64,000 bases of DNA from Hemileia vastatrix (GCA_030280995.1 JASXTE010000017.1:10316498-10380497), one strand, 5' to 3'. Positions 45,226-57,009 are shown, numbered from the stretch's first letter. Translations and numbers: made by a program. The notes: a model not told the origin generated them from the sequence alone.

Positions 45226-46011
45226 TTACTTCTCAATTTCTTCACTATTCTGTGAATTTTTCATCTCACTAATAAGTGGTGGCAACTGAGGGTTAACTGT
45301 ATTATTATTGTAAATAGTACTTTTTTTATTAACAAAAGATAAATCAGGTGTATCTACATAAAAACCTAATTCTCTTAAGTTGTCCTCAATTTTCTGGACA
45401 GATTTCACATCAATAACATTACCTATATTTTAATCATTAGTATTGTGTTCAATCTGAGAGGGTAACCTACTTACCACAGGGTAGGAGAAAGCCCTGACTT
45501 TTGGCGCTTTTGCTTTCCTCTATAGGGGTGAGCTGAGGTAGTTTGGTGAGGGTGTGGATCCCTGTTGCAATTGTGGCTTGACCACTGCTGATGGAACCAA
45601 CCCCACTTCCATTTCTCTACCAAGATCTTTTCCTAGGGCTTATTTGATCCTCCTTGGATAGCGGGTTATTAATTTGGTGTTTCTCCCTTTACATCTGCCA
45701 GAGTTTGATTCTTTTGTTGAAATCCCAACTTGCAGTTGTTTTGCGGCTACTCTACCTCCTTTAGTATGAAAAATCTTGACTCCTCTAGTCTCAGAGCCTG
45801 TTTGGTCAGATGGGAAAGTTGATCTTGAAGAGGAGTTGAAGTCTTTTTTATTGTTATCTTTTTTAATAGGGTGTCCTTTTCTTCTATGCTCATTTCTTCT
45901 GGCTGTGGGTAGGATTGGCCCTCCATAGTGATGTCCTGGAACAGTGTTTATAGCTTTAGACCTGGTATTAAAAGTAGGTTTATCACTGACATTTTCTTGT
46001 GGAGAGCTCAT
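45226..46011 (-). pseudogene. element B gag N-terminal region
   Basis: A 123-codon frame from ATG at 46011 (MSSPQENVSDKPTFNTRSKA, basic tail) is open but differs from the frame that is homologous to element C, which reads MEGQSYPQPEEMSIEEKDTL and LQDQLSHLTKQALRLEESRF in another register and then meets a stop. The conserved KWKWGWFHQQW and SAHPYRGK follow near 45490-45600 and end at TGGTAAGT, a good splice donor. A minor block at 45226-45408 corresponds to the gag middle region. Confidence 0.5.
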
Positions 46012-46316
46012 TATGACTTTGGATAACTATTCTTCACATCTAAAAAATAGAAACCCTATATGGTAATTAGTAGACAAAAATTATTAGCAATATAATTGCT
46101 AATAAAAGCACTGGAGCTTACCCTGAATTTATATCTTTATTTATTTAAATAAAATATAAGAAAAATTCTAAAAAATCTTTTAAAAATTAAATAATAAGTT
46201 TAACTAGATTTTTATAAAGGTGAATAATTAGATTACCAAGATTTAACCAAATACAATTTTAATTAGGTGTTATATTGGTGTCCGAATACCAAGTGAGATT
46301 GGGTTTATATTGGGTT
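46012..46316 (-). other. leader of element B
   Basis: Short AT-rich leader between 5' LTR and gag. It contains near the LTR the partly palindromic TTGGTGTCCGAATACCAA (plus strand, about 46275-46292), at the place expected for the primer-binding region. Confidence 0.35.
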
Positions 46317-47494
46317 TGTCAGTGTGTGATAGTATGTAAGTATGATTTAATAGTAAATATTAATGGTCCTAATACTTATTGTTAAATGATTTAGTGATTA
46401 AACCTCAGGGGAAGACTAATAAAATAGTTATTCTCAATATAAACTCACAATACTTGTATTTTTATGTGTGCTAGTGGTGGAAAATAAATCAATAAAATAT
46501 AGCTATAGCTTATATAAAGATAATATCAATTTATAAATGCTTTATAATATATTTATATATGATGATAATTGTGTAATAGTGTTTATTTGAAGTTTAGTAA
46601 GTAAGTGATGTCTAATAACCCATCAACTCCTCCCTTACTTGTACCAAAATCCACTGGAGTGCACAGACCTTCAATCCAGATGATGTCACTGCTATCTCCA
46701 GCAATTACAGAAATGTGAGGGCCCATCACCTCCAAATGGTGTCCACTTCAAGAAGATTCAACACCCAGACCTCCAGTAAGGACCCTCCATCACAATTAAT
46801 GATACCACAGACCCATACCATAAATAGAATAAACAGATAAAAGCGGATACCCTAAAGAAACAGGTAAAATAACTCATCCAAAGAGAATATAATGAAACTT
46901 AAAGCATATAAAAGAACCAAATTAACTTTCCAAGCTCCCAATAACATCCCCAAGCATTCATATTAACCCAGTAATGATATCCCAACCCATAAATCCGTGA
47001 AAATCCATCAAAGGAAGCAGATTAAGTTGTCCAAACTGGATATATGCGCCTGAAAAAGGTGTATATGCTTGTGTAGGCATTGTGAGTCCACTGAATATGT
47101 CCATATGACCAAAGATAAGCAGAAAAATAAAGGTTATAGGCTATCAAGAGGTTAATCCCCACTTATAGACCTAAATATACATAATATAACTACATATTTT
47201 ACTGAATATGAGGTTTATGTATACATATAATCTAATGTATGTCTATAATTACTTAATATTACTTAAAATAAGTATATTATGACACCATTAACACCTTAAT
47301 AAGTCTTATTAGGCTATGGATAAGTTATTTAAACTACTATAAGTCATATAATAGTGTGATAATTATATATATATGTATTATAACCATATATATAAGTATT
47401 TTAACCTTATTTTTAAGTTATAATCTTAATTTAATTAAGGTTATCTTATTTTAAAAATAAAAACTACACAGGCCTGTGGATATCTAGGCTGACA
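46317..47494 (-). repeat. 5' LTR of element B
   Basis: Plus-strand start TGTCAGTGTGTGATAG, end GTGGATATCTAGGCTGACA; 1178 bp, followed by the duplicated AAACC. Confidence 0.93.
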
Positions 47495-48800
47495 AAACCA
47501 AAGGTAAATAATGCCTCCACTTTTCAGCACTATCCCCACACATCTTGACCAAAGCATCCTTCAAAACTTGATGCCCTCTTTCAACCATGCCTTCAGCTTC
47601 AGAATAACAAATAGTAGCCACTGTGACCTTGGAGCCAACAATAGTAAAAGCTTCCTTGAATTCTGCTCAAAAATCTGGTTCTCCATCAGCAGAAATTAAT
47701 TTCATCAGCCTATACCTATAAATCCATTCCTTTTTAAAAAAAATTCTGCCATATTCTTGGCAATCAAATTAACCAGAGGCACCACCTCAACCCAACCAGA
47801 TAAATCATCCCTGGAAATAATAAAATATTTATACATACCCTCTTAAATATAGAAAGCATCCAGACTGAATCTTCCAAACACAGTTGACTCTCCAGTAGCA
47901 TGGCCAACCTTTTTAGGTTTCAAGTGACTTCTTCTCTGACACTCTTCACAAGATTGGACCCAAATTTGAACAGCCAACTTCATACCAGGTAAACCAAAAT
48001 CTGTCTGCTACTCTTCTATAAGTCTCCCCAAGGTCTTCATGAAAAGACTTCAAAACCAACTGTTTGCCCTTCTTCTGAGTCACCACAACTTGAGGATTTG
48101 GATGTCTCCTCCTCATCAACCTTCTTCCTGACACATATAAGACAGGTCTATTTTTCTTGATTGCCACACAAGTATCATCATCACTGCTATCTGGCCTCTC
48201 TAAGGTCAACAGATATTCCACAATTAAAAAATAAGAACCAGACTGACCACAGGTCTCATCTTCAAAATCCAACATAATGACATCAAAGGGCACAACCCTT
48301 TCTTCAAAATCACCAGAATACACATGAGCCAATTGACCAGCCCATAAAGGACACAAAACTTTAAGTTTTGGCATATTTTTCTCCCTCCACTTAATTTTAT
48401 GAGAATCCAGTGTACCCAGAAAAACACCATTATCTAAATTTGAGCCATCCCAAACAACAGCCCCTTCTTCATCAACACAAAAATTCTGATCACCAGAATC
48501 AAGATCAGATCCAGCCAGTTTAACCTCTTGTGGGAGGTCCAAATTTTTCACTCTAACCTCTTGCTGGAGGTAAGAAAAATTATCAGCACCTCTTGTGCTG
48601 GCCCTAACCACAGGTAAATCTTCCTCAAACTCTTCTGATTCAGAATATTTATCTGTTTGTGGTCTTCTTGAAAACCCATCTGGCATTGTGAAAGTTTTTC
48701 CTGGCTTGTGTACCAAATCAAAGAAGAAGTTCTGGATAAATTCAACACACCTAGTCATAGGAGCATTAGGAAGACTAGGAGTGTTAATCATCTGCACCAA
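47495..48800 (-). pseudogene. element A RNase H tail and integrase N-terminal and catalytic parts
   Basis: RNase H tail: MTRCVEFIQNFFFDLVHKPG, TMPDGFSRRPQ. Integrase zinc domain near 47940-48050: SFHEDLGETYRRVADRFW and, after a frameshift, WVQSCEECQRRSHLKPKK. Catalytic pieces: FGRFSLDAFYI (Asp), SADGEPDF (Asp) and AEGMVERGHQVLKDAL (Glu). The frame WRHYLPLVL is cut by element B and continues at 38847 as FVERITV. Confidence 0.85.
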
Positions 48801-48803
48801 ATA

Positions 48804-50047
48804 TTAAGCATCCACCTGAAGCTCAAAATGCTGCCCCCACAAAACAGTCTGCAACTTATTTAAGATTTTTGCCACACCACAGAGCTCTAACTTTGGCTGA
48901 GAGTACCTTGATTCCACCTCATTAAACACCACATATTCATACCTGACTGGCTTGACCTTCCCATCCTTATCCTCCTGAGACAGAACAGCAGCAGCAGAAA
49001 TATAACTTGAATCCAAAGCTAAATAAATCTTCCCAGCTCCAACACCAAAATCTAACTCATGCAACACAATATCCTCACCTACCACCTTCTTCAACTTCAC
49101 AAATTCCTCTTCACAATCATTATCCCCCTCCATGTCAACATCCTTCCTTTTAAACTTCCTTAAAGGAGCAGCCAACAAAGAGAATTCATCTATAAAAATC
49201 CTTACATAAGCACAAACACCCAAGAATACCCTGACTTCAGTGGTATTCTTTGGTCTTGGCCACGCTTGAATTTTTTAACCTTCTTCTTTTCCATAATCCC
49301 ACCCTCATTATACACCACATGACCTAAAATCTCCAATTCTAGTACACAAAATTAAAATTTTGACCCAGAAAAAGTCAAACCATTCTCCTCTATCCTATAC
49401 AAAATCCTCCCCAGTGTCACAGCGTACTCCCAAACAAACCTCCTAATGCCAGGGGTTTCCTTCAATACCTCATTACCATAATCAGATGTTGGTACTTTAA
49501 TTCCACCATCATCAATAAAAATACTAGCATAAGTTGGTACTGGATCCTGAAATATCCAAGCTATCTCTGCCTGGTAAACAGCAACAGAATTAGTAGCTCA
49601 TTGAGGTAACCTGTTCAATTGAAACCTTCCCAAAGGAGTCTTCCAAGTAGTGAGAGGCTTAGAGTCCACATGGAGTTCCCTCTCATCATAACCACCCATA
49701 ATATCTCCCAAACTATAACAAACCCTTCCAGAAAAAGACTCCACGAAATCCTCTGCACTTGGTGGTATTCCAGCATCCTTGATAGTCACTCTATTCAAGT
49801 CCCTGAGATCATGAACCAGCCTAAGCTTGCCATTTTGCTTCTTGAAACAGAAGATAGTACTAGAATAACTTGAGGCTGACTGTTCATATAAAACTTTCAT
49901 AACCTTTTCCCTGACAATCTCCAAAAAATCATCCATTATAGCAGCAGGAATTGGAGTTGGTTTGATATGCCAAGGCTCATAACAGACCACTGGAATCAGA
50001 TAAGGTGAACCATAAGAATGTTTCAAAACACCTCTTTCCTCCTCCAC
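48804..50047 (-). pseudogene. element A reverse transcriptase and RNase H
   Basis: RT: SSTIFCFKKQNGKLRLVHDL, DLNRVTIKDAGIPP, YSLGDIMGGYDERELHVDS (motif A Asp), GRFQLNRLPQ, a stop, then YASIFIDDGGIKVP (FIDD catalytic pair). RNase H at 48804-49223: IYLALDSSYISAAAVLSQ and ESRYSQPKLELCGV. Stops between the pieces. This RT is of a different lineage from elements B and C: its palm has the IMGGYDEREL variant. Confidence 0.85.
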
Positions 50048-51063
50048 AAAACCAATTTCCTTTTACCTCAACACCATCACATACAACAAATACTTTCTCT
50101 CCTCTTTGGATAAACACCCATCAGGACCAAAATTCACCAACTCCAACCTTCCCCCAGTAATCCTAGAAGTTTACAAAAAATCAGGTGGATTCTTCACTAA
50201 AGGTTTCACATAAGGATCTCTTGACAAAGAAGGCCTATTCAAAGGTGGGTTCAGCCCAACTGGCATAGGCTCATTGACAGGCCTAACCTTCACTTCCACC
50301 TTGTTGTACTTAGCAGCATCCACTTCCAAATATTCATCTTTAACAGGGACTTCTTCAATCTTCCTACAAAAACAAACAGGAGTTTCCACAATGCTCACAG
50401 GTGTGGCCAAGGTAATTTTTTTGAAAGGTGTAGAAGAAACCCTAGCTGTGCAAAAGTGGGAGGACTTACTTGTAAACCCTGATCTCACTGCCCCAAAGCT
50501 TTTCAATTTGACATTCTCATTTTCCTCCTCATTATCAACCTCAATTCCATAACTCTTCACCTCTTCAGCCAAACAATCTTGAAAGAATTTTTTTTGATCT
50601 TCTTTCTTCTTTATCTTCAATTTTTTTTCTTGATTATCTTCAGTTATCTTAAAAAAAAGTTCTTCTTTATTTCATGGGGTTCCTTTCCTAAAATAGCAAC
50701 CAGGGTTGCACAATTACTCACATGTGTGACCAAGGTAATGTCATTTGAAAGGTGTAGAAATAATCCTAGCCATGAACTATTGGGAGGACTTACTTTTAGA
50801 CCCCAATATAACTTCCCCAAAGCTTTTCCATTCTACAGACATAAACCCCATCTTTCCTCTTGAAGTTAAAATAAAATTAATCTTGAAACCATTAAATAAA
50901 CAGAGACTTGATAAAAAACTTGAAGAATACTTTCAGAGAAGAGGAAAATTATACAAAGAAATCTGAAAATGCACTTGGAATATCTCCAAATGAGCTGACC
51001 TAATACATCCTGGGACTTCCACTGAAAGGGGAGAGGTTGCAGTACTTGGGTGATCAGCCCCAC
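50048..51063 (-). pseudogene. element A protease-RT linker with internal duplication
   Basis: 150 codons at 50171-50620 form a charged linker (DYEV-like, VKVRPVNEPMPVGLNPPLNR). A block at about 50395-50505 (GTGTGGCCAAGGTAAT, GAAAGGTGTAGAA, TGGGAGGACTTACTT, CCCCAAAGCTTTT) is repeated, diverged, at about 50715-50830, so a segment of some 320 bp was duplicated in tandem. Confidence 0.6.
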
Positions 51064-51588
51064 CTACTCTAAAAAATAAGGCTCTCCATCAGAGCCTGCG
51101 CCACCTTCCAAAAAACCAGAAGCAGCCCTATATTCCCTTCTTCTATCACAAAAATCAGGACAGTGGCACATAGAGCTAAGCCCAGGCCTAGTTTCCCAAC
51201 AATCTTCACCAAGTGAAGACAGGCTCATATGCAAGGTCCTTCCATCCTCCCCTGTAAACTCCAAGCTAATGTCAACTCCAGGTTGATAACCAATCCTGGC
51301 TGCAAAATACATCAAAAATGGGCCATTCAAAACTCCCCTAACAGTGCCTTTTTCAATATAAAAGTGCACCTTCCCAGTAGCTCCACCAACATCCAGCTTA
51401 ACAAACTCTGCTGTCCCAACCAATTCAGTCACATGTCCACCGCTTCCTCTCAAGTTTGCACCAATAAAATTTTTGATGGGGAGGCCCAATTGAGTTTCCT
51501 CAGAAAAGAAAATGAGATTTATCTGAGAGCCAGAATAAACCATAGCTCTGATGGGCTTGCCATTCAGAGTGATATTGACAAACCCCAA
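51064..51588 (-). CDS. element A retropepsin-like protease domain
   Basis: 174 codons. ITLNGKPIRAMVYSGSQINL is the protease active-site loop, where the family has DSGSQ; the Asp is Tyr here, so the enzyme would be dead. Downstream GGHVTELVGTAEFVKLDVG, FLMYFAARIGYQPGVDIS and the Cys-rich end MCHCPDFCDRRREYR follow. Part of the polyprotein. Confidence 0.75.
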   Translation of the reverse strand: MGFVNITLNGKPIRAMVYSGSQINLIFFSEETQLGLPIKNFIGANLRGSGGHVTELVGTAEFVKLDVGGATGKVHFYIEKGTVRGVLNGPFLMYFAARIGYQPGVDISLEFTGEDGRTLHMSLSSLGEDCWETRPGLSSMCHCPDFCDRRREYRAASGFLEGGAGSDGEPYFLE

Positions 51589-51639
51589 GAAAGCAGAGAA
51601 ATGAGTCTCCAGATTCTCCCCAAATTTTTCAGAAGAGTA

Positions 51640-52620
51640 ACAAACAAACTACACCTCCCCATAAGAGACCCTTCTCCTAGTCAACATCTTCTTTTTCTTC
51701 TCAGAAAAACCAGGACTAATAGCAAAAAACTCCCCATAAGTCAAGGATATAGTTTCTTGATTCATTTTCTCCAAAACAGAGTCTGCCAAATCAACTCTTC
51801 CTGCAACCATTGGCCTCTCAAAATGGGCTTTTAGTTTCACCACCTTAGGCTTTGATGCCTCTTGAGGTCCAGAACCTTCATCCACAGGTTTCCTGACCAC
51901 AGGAACCAAACCAGAACCATCACTTGTGACCCAGGACCCACTGGGCTTTGGAAAGGAAGCCAAAGGAACATCCTCCTCAGAGTCAGAATCCAAATCCATC
52001 GGAATCGGATCCCCATTCAGATCATAAGCACCAAAACTTGGTGGGCCCATATCTGCAATTCCCTTCTGCACCTTGTGCAGCTCATCCTTAATAAAATTCC
52101 TCCTGGAATCCATCTTTGGATCCACCTTGGGAGCCTTGGGCTTAGGCTAAGCCTGTGAAGTGCTCTTGGTCCTTCCCACTCTCCCAGCATCAACATCATA
52201 AAAAACAGCCAAACATTCCCTCTTTGACTGTGCTTAACAAGAATAAAACTCCAAACCACCATAAGAAGTAGAAAAAGAGACCTTATTGACCTCCTTCTCC
52301 TTCCCCTTTACATCAACACCTTCCTTACCAGAAGACTTCCCCTGATCAGGAATCTCCTCAAACCTTGGCCTCCTCTTATTGAGACCACATCTTCTCCTGA
52401 ACAAATCAACAGGAGCCTTCTCCTCACCGGGCTTCACGAATGAACCATCAGAGAACTTTAACACCCTGCCATAAAACTCCACCATCCCCTCTCACACATC
52501 TCTTTTCAGAGCCCAAAAATCATTTTACCTGTGCTCCCTCCTACTACAATAGGAGCACACCCAAAGATCACTGCTACCACCTTCCCTCCTCTCAAAAGGC
52601 TTTGCCTGTTGCATTGAGGC
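51640..52620 (-). pseudogene. element A gag C-terminal region with zinc knuckle
   Basis: Near 52500-52560 the sequence reads WVCSYCSRREHR, the CxxCxxxxH part of a retroviral-type zinc knuckle, with the last Cys lost. Then MVEFYGRVLKFSDGSFVKPG (52234-52485) and the acidic PMDLDSDSEEDVPLASFPKP (51649-52125) follow in shifting frames. Confidence 0.7.
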
Positions 52621-52755
52621 CCTATTCACCATCTGGGTTTCCTGCACAAAGATGCGCAACTTCTTGGTCAAGTCTACCAGTTGCTCCATCACTGGGTCCC
52701 TCTCCTCTTAGAGAATCTTCACCAACTTTTTCTCTTAATTCTTCATCTTTAATTC

Positions 52756-53451
52756 CTACTCATACAAAGCCTCACTGACTTTTCTGACATATTTGGAACA
52801 TCCCTCCTTATATTTGTCCACAGCCAACAACTTTAAATGGGCCTCCACAGCCTCTTTCATCTTGTCCAAGGCAGGAAACTTCCAGTCCCCATTATCCAGA
52901 GTCTTCATCATCTCCTTCCTTGAAAGCTCCTTCAACACATCCATCCTGACGTCCCTAGCCAGGGTAGACCAAAAAACATCCTTGGCAGCATTTTCATGCG
53001 CCAGCTCCTCCACTTCAACCAAATATTCCATCACAGGGTCAAAATTTAGCAGAAACTTCATGTAGCTGTGCAAGCTACCCACACCACCATAAGATATCCA
53101 TTCACTGAAAACCTTATTCATATCCACCATAGTGAACCTGACACTCCATATATCCACCATCTCCCTGCACAAAAAATTCCAATCCCTCTTCTTGTATCCA
53201 GAAATGGCTACAACCTCCTTCTCCACTGCCCTATCACCAATAAATAAAATGATTTTCTTCACCATATCCTGGTAAGAAGCACAATCTACCCCAGAAGCAG
53301 CCTCATACTTCTCCAGAAACCACTTCACATTCTCACCATTAAACTTGGTACCATCCCAAGTTTTGATCCTAACACACTCCCTAACCATCACAGCAGGAGG
53401 ATCTTCCTCCCCACTGACATTCACCATAGGAATAGAGAATCCAAAAGCCAT
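52756..53451 (-). CDS. element A gag capsid
   Basis: 231 codons from MAFGFSIPMVNVSGEEDPPA. Family features are VRIKTWDGTKFNGENVKWFL and YEAASGVDCASYQDMVKKII early, DWNFLCREMVDIW in the middle and DNGDWKFPALDKMKEAVEAH near the end. It is the first frame after the 5' LTR and leader. Structural protein of the retrotransposon particle. Confidence 0.75.
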   Translation of the reverse strand: MAFGFSIPMVNVSGEEDPPAVMVRECVRIKTWDGTKFNGENVKWFLEKYEAASGVDCASYQDMVKKIILFIGDRAVEKEVVAISGYKKRDWNFLCREMVDIWSVRFTMVDMNKVFSEWISYGGVGSLHSYMKFLLNFDPVMEYLVEVEELAHENAAKDVFWSTLARDVRMDVLKELSRKEMMKTLDNGDWKFPALDKMKEAVEAHLKLLAVDKYKEGCSKYVRKVSEALYE

Positions 53452-53519
53452 TCCTCCAGACCAAAATCACCAAAAAGAGCCAACCAAATACAACAGAGAC
53501 TCTAAATAACTAGCAGGTC

Positions 53520-53543
53520 CCAGCCAACATTGGGAGCCAGAAA
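53520..53543 (-). promoter_or_regulatory. primer-binding site region of element A
   Basis: On the minus strand TTTC|TGGCTCCCAATGTTGG follows the 5' LTR end (GTCTACA). TGG at the start and the TGGCnCCCAA core are what a tRNA-primed PBS looks like. Confidence 0.55.
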
Positions 53544-54459
53544 TGTAGACAATCCTATAGTACTAGCTATAGGCCTTGACCAAGGTAGTTGGAGAAAAAC
53601 TAGAGAGGAAATCCCCTTTCCTTTTAGAAAAATAAAATGAGATTTACCTGCTAAATTAAATTTAGTCTTGTTTTCTAAAACCCCTTTCCAACACACTTGA
53701 CTTCTTGATCAGCCAAGAAAGTAGTCCCCAGACAGGATACCAGACCAAAGAACTGAAATGTAGACCAATTTCCACACCAGAGAAGGAAATGGTACTTGAT
53801 GAAAGTTGAAAAGCCACAAAAGAGACATTAATACTACTTGATATAGCTTTTAAGACTATACCAGAGAAAACAGTAACAAGAGTTGAGGTCAAGTAAGAAA
53901 TAACCTTTTTACAACCCAGCCAAAATATGCCACAAACACAAAAAATAGTGAAGCACAGAGATTCCAGGTATACAAGATGGTTGATGATAAACTAGAATTT
54001 CCTTAAACTTCTTAACTATCTCACACACTGAACAACCTGGCCTTTTTCTAGTTAAATCCAGCTCTCCCACCTTTCTACATGCATAAAAATGCTTCTAAAG
54101 GCTTCCAAGCGCCCAGGCAGTTTGCTGCCTGAAGTAGGGACATTTGAATAGAGTCAGGTGGGCCGCCTGGAGTCAAGAAACCGCTTTTAAGCCCTTAAAC
54201 ACCCTCTAAAAAACAAGACAACAGTAACTACACGTAGAAACAAGCTAATCACACATAACACATACCAAAATGATGAGAAACAAAAGGAAATTAATCTGAG
54301 ACATAATAAGTGACCCTAGATTAAGCCTAAAAACACAAATAAACATCTAAAAACTAACAAAACACCAATAAAAACACCATAACCCCAACTATACCCTACA
54401 TACCATATACCTCCAAGTATGCACTCCAAAGGGCTACCCAGCTTTGGAGCTCCACAACA
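53544..54459 (-). repeat. 5' LTR of element A
   Basis: 916 bp; plus-strand start TGTAGACAATCCTATAGTAC, end GCTTTGGAGCTCCACAACA. It sits directly inside the RT gene of element D. Confidence 0.85.
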
Positions 54460-55244
54460 TATCTGGTTTTCCTCCATTGATCTTGAGTAAATTAAGATGT
54501 CATCTAGATACACTGCCACATATATCCCTATTCTATCTCTGAAGATGCTATTTTTGAAGTGTTGAAAAGTTCTGGGTGCATTACACGGACCAAATGGCAT
54601 TACCAAAAATTTAAAATGACCAAATTTAGTGCAAAATGCCAGTTTATGTTCAACTCCTTCTTTCACATGTATGTTGTGGTAGCCAGCCCTGAAATCTAGG
54701 GATGTGAAAATTTCTGCACCCTGAAGACTGTAAATCAACTCACTAGTCAGCAGAAGGGGGTATATGTTCTTAATTGTAAGTGCATTTAATCATCTGAAAT
54801 CTATACACAGTCTCAGAAACCCATATTTTTTCCCGCAAAGTTCACAGGTGCTGCCCAGTGAGATTTTGATTCTCTGATGAAACTATCCTTTAAATTTTCA
54901 TCAATCATCTCTTTTAGTGCTGTTGATTCCAAAATTGACAATGGGATTGTGGGAATTAATTGAGGAGTGGTTATGGGTATCAGGTAAATGGCAAAGTTTT
55001 ATGGTTGTTGGGGTGGTAGGGTTTTGACTCCTCCATCTTTGAACAGTGGTAAGAATTCCCAATAGGTTTCAGGGACCATTTCTTTGAGGCTTTTTGTCAG
55101 TTTTGAAGACTGGGATTTGGCTGAAATCTTGGCAGATATTTTCCAAGCTGTTGTGTCACTTTCCAGTTCCTCCTCCTCCTCCTCCAGCGCCCCCTCCAAG
55201 CCCTTAAACTTATTATCAAGAGAAAGTTTCAGTTCTTGTGGCAA
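54460..55244 (-). pseudogene. element D reverse transcriptase, truncated
   Basis: Entry: MVPETYWEFLPLFKDGGVKT LPP then a stop; ALKEMIDENLKDSFIRESKS; a frameshift; LRLCIDFR with a stop in place of the next residue; LTIKNIYPL; IFTSLDFRAGYHNIHV (motif A); LVMPFGPCNAPRTFQHF; VYLDDILIYS (catalytic YLDD). Cut after MEENQ. Confidence 0.85.
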
Positions 55245-55950
55245 GTCTACTGATTATAATGAAAAACCAGAAGACTTTCTGGGTGGTTCCAGGAAACAAA
55301 TTCTTTCTCTGTGCCATCCACCCTTTCATCTTTTACCTTTTTCCATCCTTTTTGCACCTTCTCCTTTCCTTGTTGTGCTTCATTTTCTTTCTGGTCCTCT
55401 TTGGTGCTCCCCATTGGTGACCCATCCCCTGCATTCTGCCTAGAATCAAGAGGAAGAATCAGTTCTGGAGGCAAGTCTAATGATGATAACAAAACATCAT
55501 AAAACTCTCTGGGATGGGCCCCTGGCCCATGAAGGGGCCAGGGGGCCAATACTTTAGCGCTAGGAACCCCTTTCTTCCCATCTGAACCTTCTTTTCCTTC
55601 CAATCAATTTTTGGGTTATATTGGTCCAGCCAAGTCATACCCAGTACCATTTCATACTGGTCCTTTAGGTTTGTTGCATATTCCTTGCACTGAGACTCCC
55701 TTCTATCACACCAGAACCTGAAAAAAACTTTCTCTCTTACTTCTCCTCCCCCACCTGGGGATCTGTCAAAAATAATTATATGCCTAGGGTGGTCCAATTT
55801 TTCTTCTTTATTTTTATTTTGCTGTAATAACTTGTTGTAAATAAAACAGTCTGTGGCCCCACAGTCCAGCAGGGCTTGTAAATTTTTTGTGGCATCAGGG
55901 GCCATTAAAGGCAAGTTCAGTATAATACAATTATCATTGTACTTCAAGTG
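55245..55950 (-). CDS. element D protease region
   Basis: 156 codons at 55477-55947. QALLDCGATDCFIYNKLL is the retropepsin loop (D-C-G-A instead of D-S/T-G-A). QYEMVLGMTWLDQYNPKIDW is the conserved strand after the flap (GMTWL). The frame at 55247-55603 overlaps and continues the linker to RT. Confidence 0.75.
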
Positions 55951-56089
55951 GCTTACATGCTGATAATTTTTCTTCTAACTCCTCCTTATCTTTTCCCTCT
56001 AATCTGCTCAATGAGGGCACAACCTTCACTCCAAAGTGCTGTCTTTTACCAGTGCCTTTGCTGCACTATCCTCCACCTAACTAACCCTT

Positions 56090-57009
56090 AATTTTCCCCT
56101 ACACTCCCTTTCTAAATGGCCACTGCCCTCTGCTCATGGATCTCTGGTACTCCTCATCAGATAACATTTTTATCCTACTAGCACCATGTACATTTTCTGC
56201 ATCAATATCCATGGTTTTTGGGTCCCTGGAGCTGGTGTCACTTGATGAGGCAAAGCTGCACCATGGATGAGTGCCACTCCAACCAACCGTTTGTTGATGC
56301 ATGAACTCATTGTCATCTTGGATGGCCAGTTCCATGAGTCTTTGGAGGGAGGTTGGACAAGGGTGACTGATTAGGGAATTTCTTATTCTTGGTGATAGTC
56401 CATTCCTAAAGTGGAACATGAGCTCCCCTTCTCCCCATGTTGCAATGTAGCTGGCATGGCCCCAGAATTTGGACGCATACTCAGTGACTTAGTTTCTTTT
56501 TCGCAACTGATTGAGTGCATGCTCCAAGGTTGTGGCCACATCTGGGTTGCCAAAGGCTAATCCAAAAGCCTCCCTCAACTGACAGAAGGTGGTTGCCACC
56601 CATGAGTTTTAAAGGAGCTTCTTGGTGTGTGGCCTTGCCCAGAGTGCTACCTCATCTGTGAGGTATGATATTGCAAACCCAATTTTTGCTTTCTTTTCTG
56701 GGAATTGATGTCCATTGAGCAGGACATAGAGGTTTACCTGAAACACATACTGATCTTCCTGGGGACCTTGTTTTCCATTGAAGATAGCTGGAACTGCAAT
56801 CTTTGGACCTTAAACAAGTGGCACTGGTGTCCTAGGTGGTTCCTGTGCCTGGGCTTCAGAGGTGTCCAGCTCTGCTTCAGTGGGGCCACAATATGAGGGC
56901 TTTCCTCCACTAAATGTTCCATGAGTCTGGTGTTTTTTTCCTGAAAGTGTGCCATTTGTTCTTGCATTGCAGCAAGGTTTGCTGCATCAGGTTGACCTGA
57001 GGGATTCAT
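56090..57009 (-). pseudogene. element D gag
   Basis: Starts MNPSGQPDAANLAAMQEQMA at 57009 (helical N-terminus). The later piece at 56099-56419, MFHFRNGLSPRIRNSLISHP and LQRLMELAIQDDNEFMHQQ, is typical of the gag C-terminal capsid helix. The central part (56420-56730) is out of frame. No zinc knuckle seen. Confidence 0.7.

Larger units (their letters stand above)
38848..47494 (-). mobile_element. Ty3/gypsy chromovirus B, full length, nested in element A, TSD AAACC
   Basis: 8647 bp. LTRs of identical length (1178 bp) at both ends, flanked by AAACC at 38843-38847 and 47495-47499. Inside, in minus orientation, gag, zinc knuckle, protease, RT, RNase H, integrase and chromodomain follow in Ty3 chromovirus order. 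pol holds several stops and frameshifts. The matching LTR length, the perfect target duplication and the interrupted host integrase prove insertion into element A. Confidence 0.95.
33128..54459 (-). mobile_element. Ty3/gypsy element A, interrupted by element B
   Basis: Two LTRs of the same family bound a minus-strand gag-pol: gag at the right, then protease, RT, RNase H and integrase to the left. The integrase is split at 38847/47495 by element B. Between the end of integrase (about 38445) and the 3' LTR (34005) lie about 4.4 kb of extra DNA with an opposite-strand ORF and tandem repeats. LTR-flanking bases do not match (GTTGT on the left, TATCT on the right), so no target duplication supports the pair. 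Many stops; inactive. Confidence 0.8.
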
